DNA of 43,169 nucleotides, from contig DZBG01000010.1 of assembly GCA_022729855.1 (NCBI GenBank), positions 1 through 43,169 of the forward strand, given 5' to 3'. The DNA is from Bdellovibrio sp. (GTDB lineage Bacteria > Bdellovibrionota > Bacteriovoracia > Bacteriovoracales > Bacteriovoracaceae). Under the pieces are notes generated by a model. The model ran no database searches and was not told where the DNA came from. It saw only the letters and a list, made by a program, of their open reading frames with translations. Positions 40,903-43,169 of the stretch are shown here, one piece after another. Each line of letters opens with the position of its first letter. Positions within the stretch are counted from its first letter, which is position 1. The translations under genes were made by a program, and so were the position numbers.

Positions 40903-42150
40903 CTATTTATAAATTCTAAACTCAACTCGTCTATTTGCGGCTTCAGTAGGGTACTGCTTAAGGGCAGCATCACCGTAAGCAACAACTGAGAGCTTTGATT
41001 CAGGAATACCATGTGAAGCTAAATAGCTTCTTACTTTTCCCGCTCTCTCTTCACTTAATCTTTGATTAAGTTGAGCTGTTCCTGTTTTACTAGCATAACC
41101 CTCAATCACAATATGTTTAATATCAGGATTCTTATTATAGGCCTTAACTAGGGTGTCGATTTTCACAGCTTGCTGGCCTGAGATCGCTGAGCTGCCATTA
41201 TCAAAATAGATATGTTCAACTTGCTGAAGAATACCTAATTTCTTTTCTTCATCTCTTTTTGTGACCTTAGGCTTTGGCATCTCCCTTGGTGTTGGCTGAA
41301 TGATTACTTCTACTTTTTTAGCTGCTTCGCTAAATTTTAAACCTGCAAATAAAGTATAGTTGTCACGGTCAAGTCTACTGAGTCCAGCCGCCCCTGCGCC
41401 GAAGTATGTCGAAAGGAAGCTCGTTGTTTTATGCTTCATTGTTAAAAAATATGTCCCTTCATCTTGGCCATAGTCATTTCTGACAACAAAATTTCTATAA
41501 GTTTCAAAGTTAGCATTCCAAGAATCGTTAATATCGTAAGAAAGACCTAGTTGGGCCAAGAGGAGATCTCTGTAATCAATAACATCGTAGATATTTTTTC
41601 GGCCAGTGAAGTAACCCACAGATCCTAGAATATGCCAATTACTTGAGAGATGCTTCTCGGCCACCGCAGAAAGAGATCCAGCGACTTCATCAACTGAAGA
41701 AAAACTATTTCTTGCACCAGTAGGGAGAAAAACTTGTGGGTTTAGTGAAAAACTCCATCCGTTTTCTTTGAAAAAATTAATTTTTGATTTTAAGACTGTG
41801 TCACCCATGAAGTAACTTGTTTCATCGTCACTTCTATTACGGTTGATGAGAGTGTCTGCTGCAATCGTAATATTATCTCTTAAGTAATAAGTGTAGCTAA
41901 ATGTAAAAGCATTGAACTGCTTCAAGTAAAGACCATTAGAGATATTATAATTAGTGTTAGTAATCGAAACAGGTGAGTGAATATGCGAAAAGCTAGCGGT
42001 TAAGACATAATTTCCAGAGAATTTTTCTAAAAGTGAGTCATCTAAAACTGAATAGCGATAACTGTCAGAGAATCGGAAAGTTTGTAAATTAACGGCCAAG
42101 AGAGGGGAAGTAACAGCGGCCAATACCGCTGTTAGAATATTTTTTTTCAT
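40903..42150 (-). CDS. OmpA-family outer-membrane protein
   Basis: The 415-residue protein starts with a signal peptide (MKKNILTAVLAAVTSPLLAV). Residues 20-285 are strand-rich with many aromatic residues, compatible with a beta-barrel. After a Pro/Lys linker, the last 110 residues are an OmpA/MotB-type peptidoglycan-binding domain: IYFDNGSSAIS, then IEGYASKTG, NQRLSEERAGKVRSYL, VAYGD and NRRVEFRIY. The Asp normally found in the G-H-T-D segment is replaced (GYASKTG), while the conserved Arg (NRRVEF) is kept, so binding of diaminopimelate may be altered. It lies 10 bases downstream of the anchor-domain gene on the same strand. Confidence 0.88.
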   Translation of the reverse strand: MKKNILTAVLAAVTSPLLAVNLQTFRFSDSYRYSVLDDSLLEKFSGNYVLTASFSHIHSPVSITNTNYNISNGLYLKQFNAFTFSYTYYLRDNITIAADTLINRNRSDDETSYFMGDTVLKSKINFFKENGWSFSLNPQVFLPTGARNSFSSVDEVAGSLSAVAEKHLSSNWHILGSVGYFTGRKNIYDVIDYRDLLLAQLGLSYDINDSWNANFETYRNFVVRNDYGQDEGTYFLTMKHKTTSFLSTYFGAGAAGLSRLDRDNYTLFAGLKFSEAAKKVEVIIQPTPREMPKPKVTKRDEEKKLGILQQVEHIYFDNGSSAISGQQAVKIDTLVKAYNKNPDIKHIVIEGYASKTGTAQLNQRLSEERAGKVRSYLASHGIPESKLSVVAYGDAALKQYPTEAANRRVEFRIYK

Positions 42151-42160
42151 TTAGAAAGTC

Positions 42161-43169
42161 CTACTTACATTCAATTTTTTTCTTCGTTTTGATCAATAGT
42201 TTTGGCAACTTCAGCATTCGTGTATCATCAGAGAAAACTAGTGATACTTTTTCACCTTTAATGACAGTTTGCATCTCTTTACTATTTAGATCAAAAATAC
42301 TTTCTAGATTATAAACCATTTTTAGTCTCATGCAGCTTTTATCACCACAATTCCACTTACTCTGATCAAATTGCTCAGTATAAAGAGCGCTTACTGGAGA
42401 GCTATATTTATCCCAGAAGTTCCAGTTTTTAAGAGCTTCCCATGAAGCGAGCTCAAATTCTTTTCCTGAACATTTTCTTACGTTCGAGCTTGTTGATAAA
42501 CACAGTGATTCAGTATCTTTAAAATTATCAAGAACGATTTTTTGAACCTCTACTCCAAAATTAATACTCGTCACTTCGTCTTTAATTTTTGGCATCTCGT
42601 ATTGAACATAAACCTGTGAGTCTTTTACTGTATACATATCAAGAGCTGAATAATATCCATTCACTTCTGTACCATAAAGAGTCTGAAGCTTAGCATCTGT
42701 TCCTGCTGCTTTTGCAAGGTAAGGAAGTACAGGTACCGCTGCTCTGGCTTTTGGAATGGCCGAAAGAACAATTTCATTCTCTTCATAGCAAACTTCTTTG
42801 ACCTTCCCTTTCCCTGAAAGACTTAGAAGAAGAGATTTTTTGTTATCAGTTTTTAAAGTAAGAGTTCCTGTATGTTTTCCAATTGCATTCGGTTTGTAGA
42901 TGATATCAATCAAACAGTTACCCGGTTGAACAACTTCATTACATGTTCCTCTAAGTCCTGGAAAGCTTCCTCCATTATATGAGAACTGACTTCCACCTTG
43001 AAATGATGTCTCAGTTATTTTCACAGCAAGAGATCCGATATTTGTAAGCTCAACTTGTTTTGCACTTGAGCTTCCTACTTCTACGTTTCCAAAATCAATT
43101 TTATTTCCAAGGATTTCGATATTGTCCCTAAAGTGGTGCAGGTTATCTGCCCCTACCGTCAGAACGTTT
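42161..43169 (-). CDS. Choice-of-anchor-D domain protein, 5' end beyond the window
   Basis: The frame is open to the right edge, so this is the C-terminal part (about 335 residues) of a longer protein. A GTG at 43024 is in frame but lies within a domain and is not a credible start. Residues encoded at about 43115-42790 form one ASH-like choice-of-anchor-D module: LGNKIDFGNVEVGSSSAKQV, ELTNIGSLAVKI, a two-Cys loop (TCNEVVQPGNC) and GTLTLKTDN. The rest is a Cys-containing segment of unknown fold ending KTKKKIECK. Such modules are usual in secreted or surface proteins of this bacterial group. The 5'-most 52 bases are the right-hand inverted repeat and are in frame with the gene. The OmpA-family gene follows. 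Confidence 0.8.
   Translation of the reverse strand, partial: NVLTVGADNLHHFRDNIEILGNKIDFGNVEVGSSSAKQVELTNIGSLAVKITETSFQGGSQFSYNGGSFPGLRGTCNEVVQPGNCLIDIIYKPNAIGKHTGTLTLKTDNKKSLLLSLSGKGKVKEVCYEENEIVLSAIPKARAAVPVLPYLAKAAGTDAKLQTLYGTEVNGYYSALDMYTVKDSQVYVQYEMPKIKDEVTSINFGVEVQKIVLDNFKDTESLCLSTSSNVRKCSGKEFELASWEALKNWNFWDKYSSPVSALYTEQFDQSKWNCGDKSCMRLKMVYNLESIFDLNSKEMQTVIKGEKVSLVFSDDTRMLKLPKLLIKTKKKIECK
43118..43169 (-). repeat. Right copy of 52-bp terminal inverted repeat
   Basis: This is the exact reverse complement of bases 3-54. Here the repeat lies inside, and in frame with, the anchor-domain gene (peptide NVLTVGADNL and following residues), so this copy looks like native coding sequence, and the left copy is the one out of place. 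Confidence 0.9.

Overview
This AT-rich, gene-dense window reads as chromosomal DNA of a free-living Gram-negative bacterium. The best guess is the Bdellovibrionota (Bacteriovorax/Halobacteriovorax type) or a relative. The grounds are a gene cluster resembling the myxobacterial Glt gliding machinery (outer-membrane barrel, several TPR proteins, an FHA-TM-AgmX/PglI-C protein), many exported proteins and outer-membrane barrels, and an AddAB-type recombination nuclease. This placement is inference from gene content, not a phylogeny. I see no rRNA, tRNA, CRISPR array, insertion sequence or phage gene, and no gene-free stretch above about 110 bases.

Layout. 1-4.5 kb: a lipoprotein whose start is lost at the window edge, a large exported protein of unknown function, a flavin-reductase-type protein (-) and an exported metallo-beta-lactamase-fold protein. 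4.5-8.6 kb (-): a tyrosine/homogentisate catabolism operon with a HisC-type aminotransferase, an FAH-family hydrolase, homogentisate dioxygenase and an outer-membrane-like protein. 8.7-11.6 kb (+): fabI, DUF309, an EI24/CysZ-type membrane protein and a GT9 glycosyltransferase in one tight unit. 11.6-16.1 kb (-): a small exported protein, then valS and hisS, which share one transcription unit ending in an intrinsic terminator. 16.2-22.1 kb (-): a membrane Fe-S oxidoreductase of the EtfD/FadF type followed by three overlapping genes for exported proteins of unknown function. 22.2-23.8 kb (+): a polytopic membrane protein and a lipoprotein that looks like a degenerate alkaline-phosphatase-fold protein. 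23.8-24.6 kb (-): Hsp33. 24.7-30.4 kb (+): a two-gene AddB/AddA-like helicase-nuclease. 30.4-38.7 kb (+): the Glt-like envelope operon, bounded by a good promoter and a strong UUCG-loop terminator. 38.8-40.9 kb (+): an ABC ATPase and its membrane partner. 40.9-43.2 kb (-): an OmpA-family protein preceded by a choice-of-anchor-D (ASH-like) protein that runs off the right edge.

How the genes work together. The catabolic operon would feed tyrosine carbon to fumarate and acetoacetate, but hydroxyphenylpyruvate dioxygenase and maleylacetoacetate isomerase are not here. The EtfD-like protein would pass electrons from fatty-acid or amino-acid oxidation to quinone. The Glt-like cluster has one predicted inner-membrane protein (FHA in the cytoplasm, AgmX/PglI-C in the periplasm), periplasmic TPR proteins, a TPR lipoprotein and an outer-membrane barrel, which together suit a trans-envelope machine.

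The two ends of the window are perfect inverted copies of each other over 52 bases (3-54 and 43118-43169). This is either a real inverted repeat flanking 43 kb or an assembly or amplification fold-back, and the headless lipoprotein at the left edge favours the second. All start choices, functions and operons are read by eye from sequence. No database search was run.
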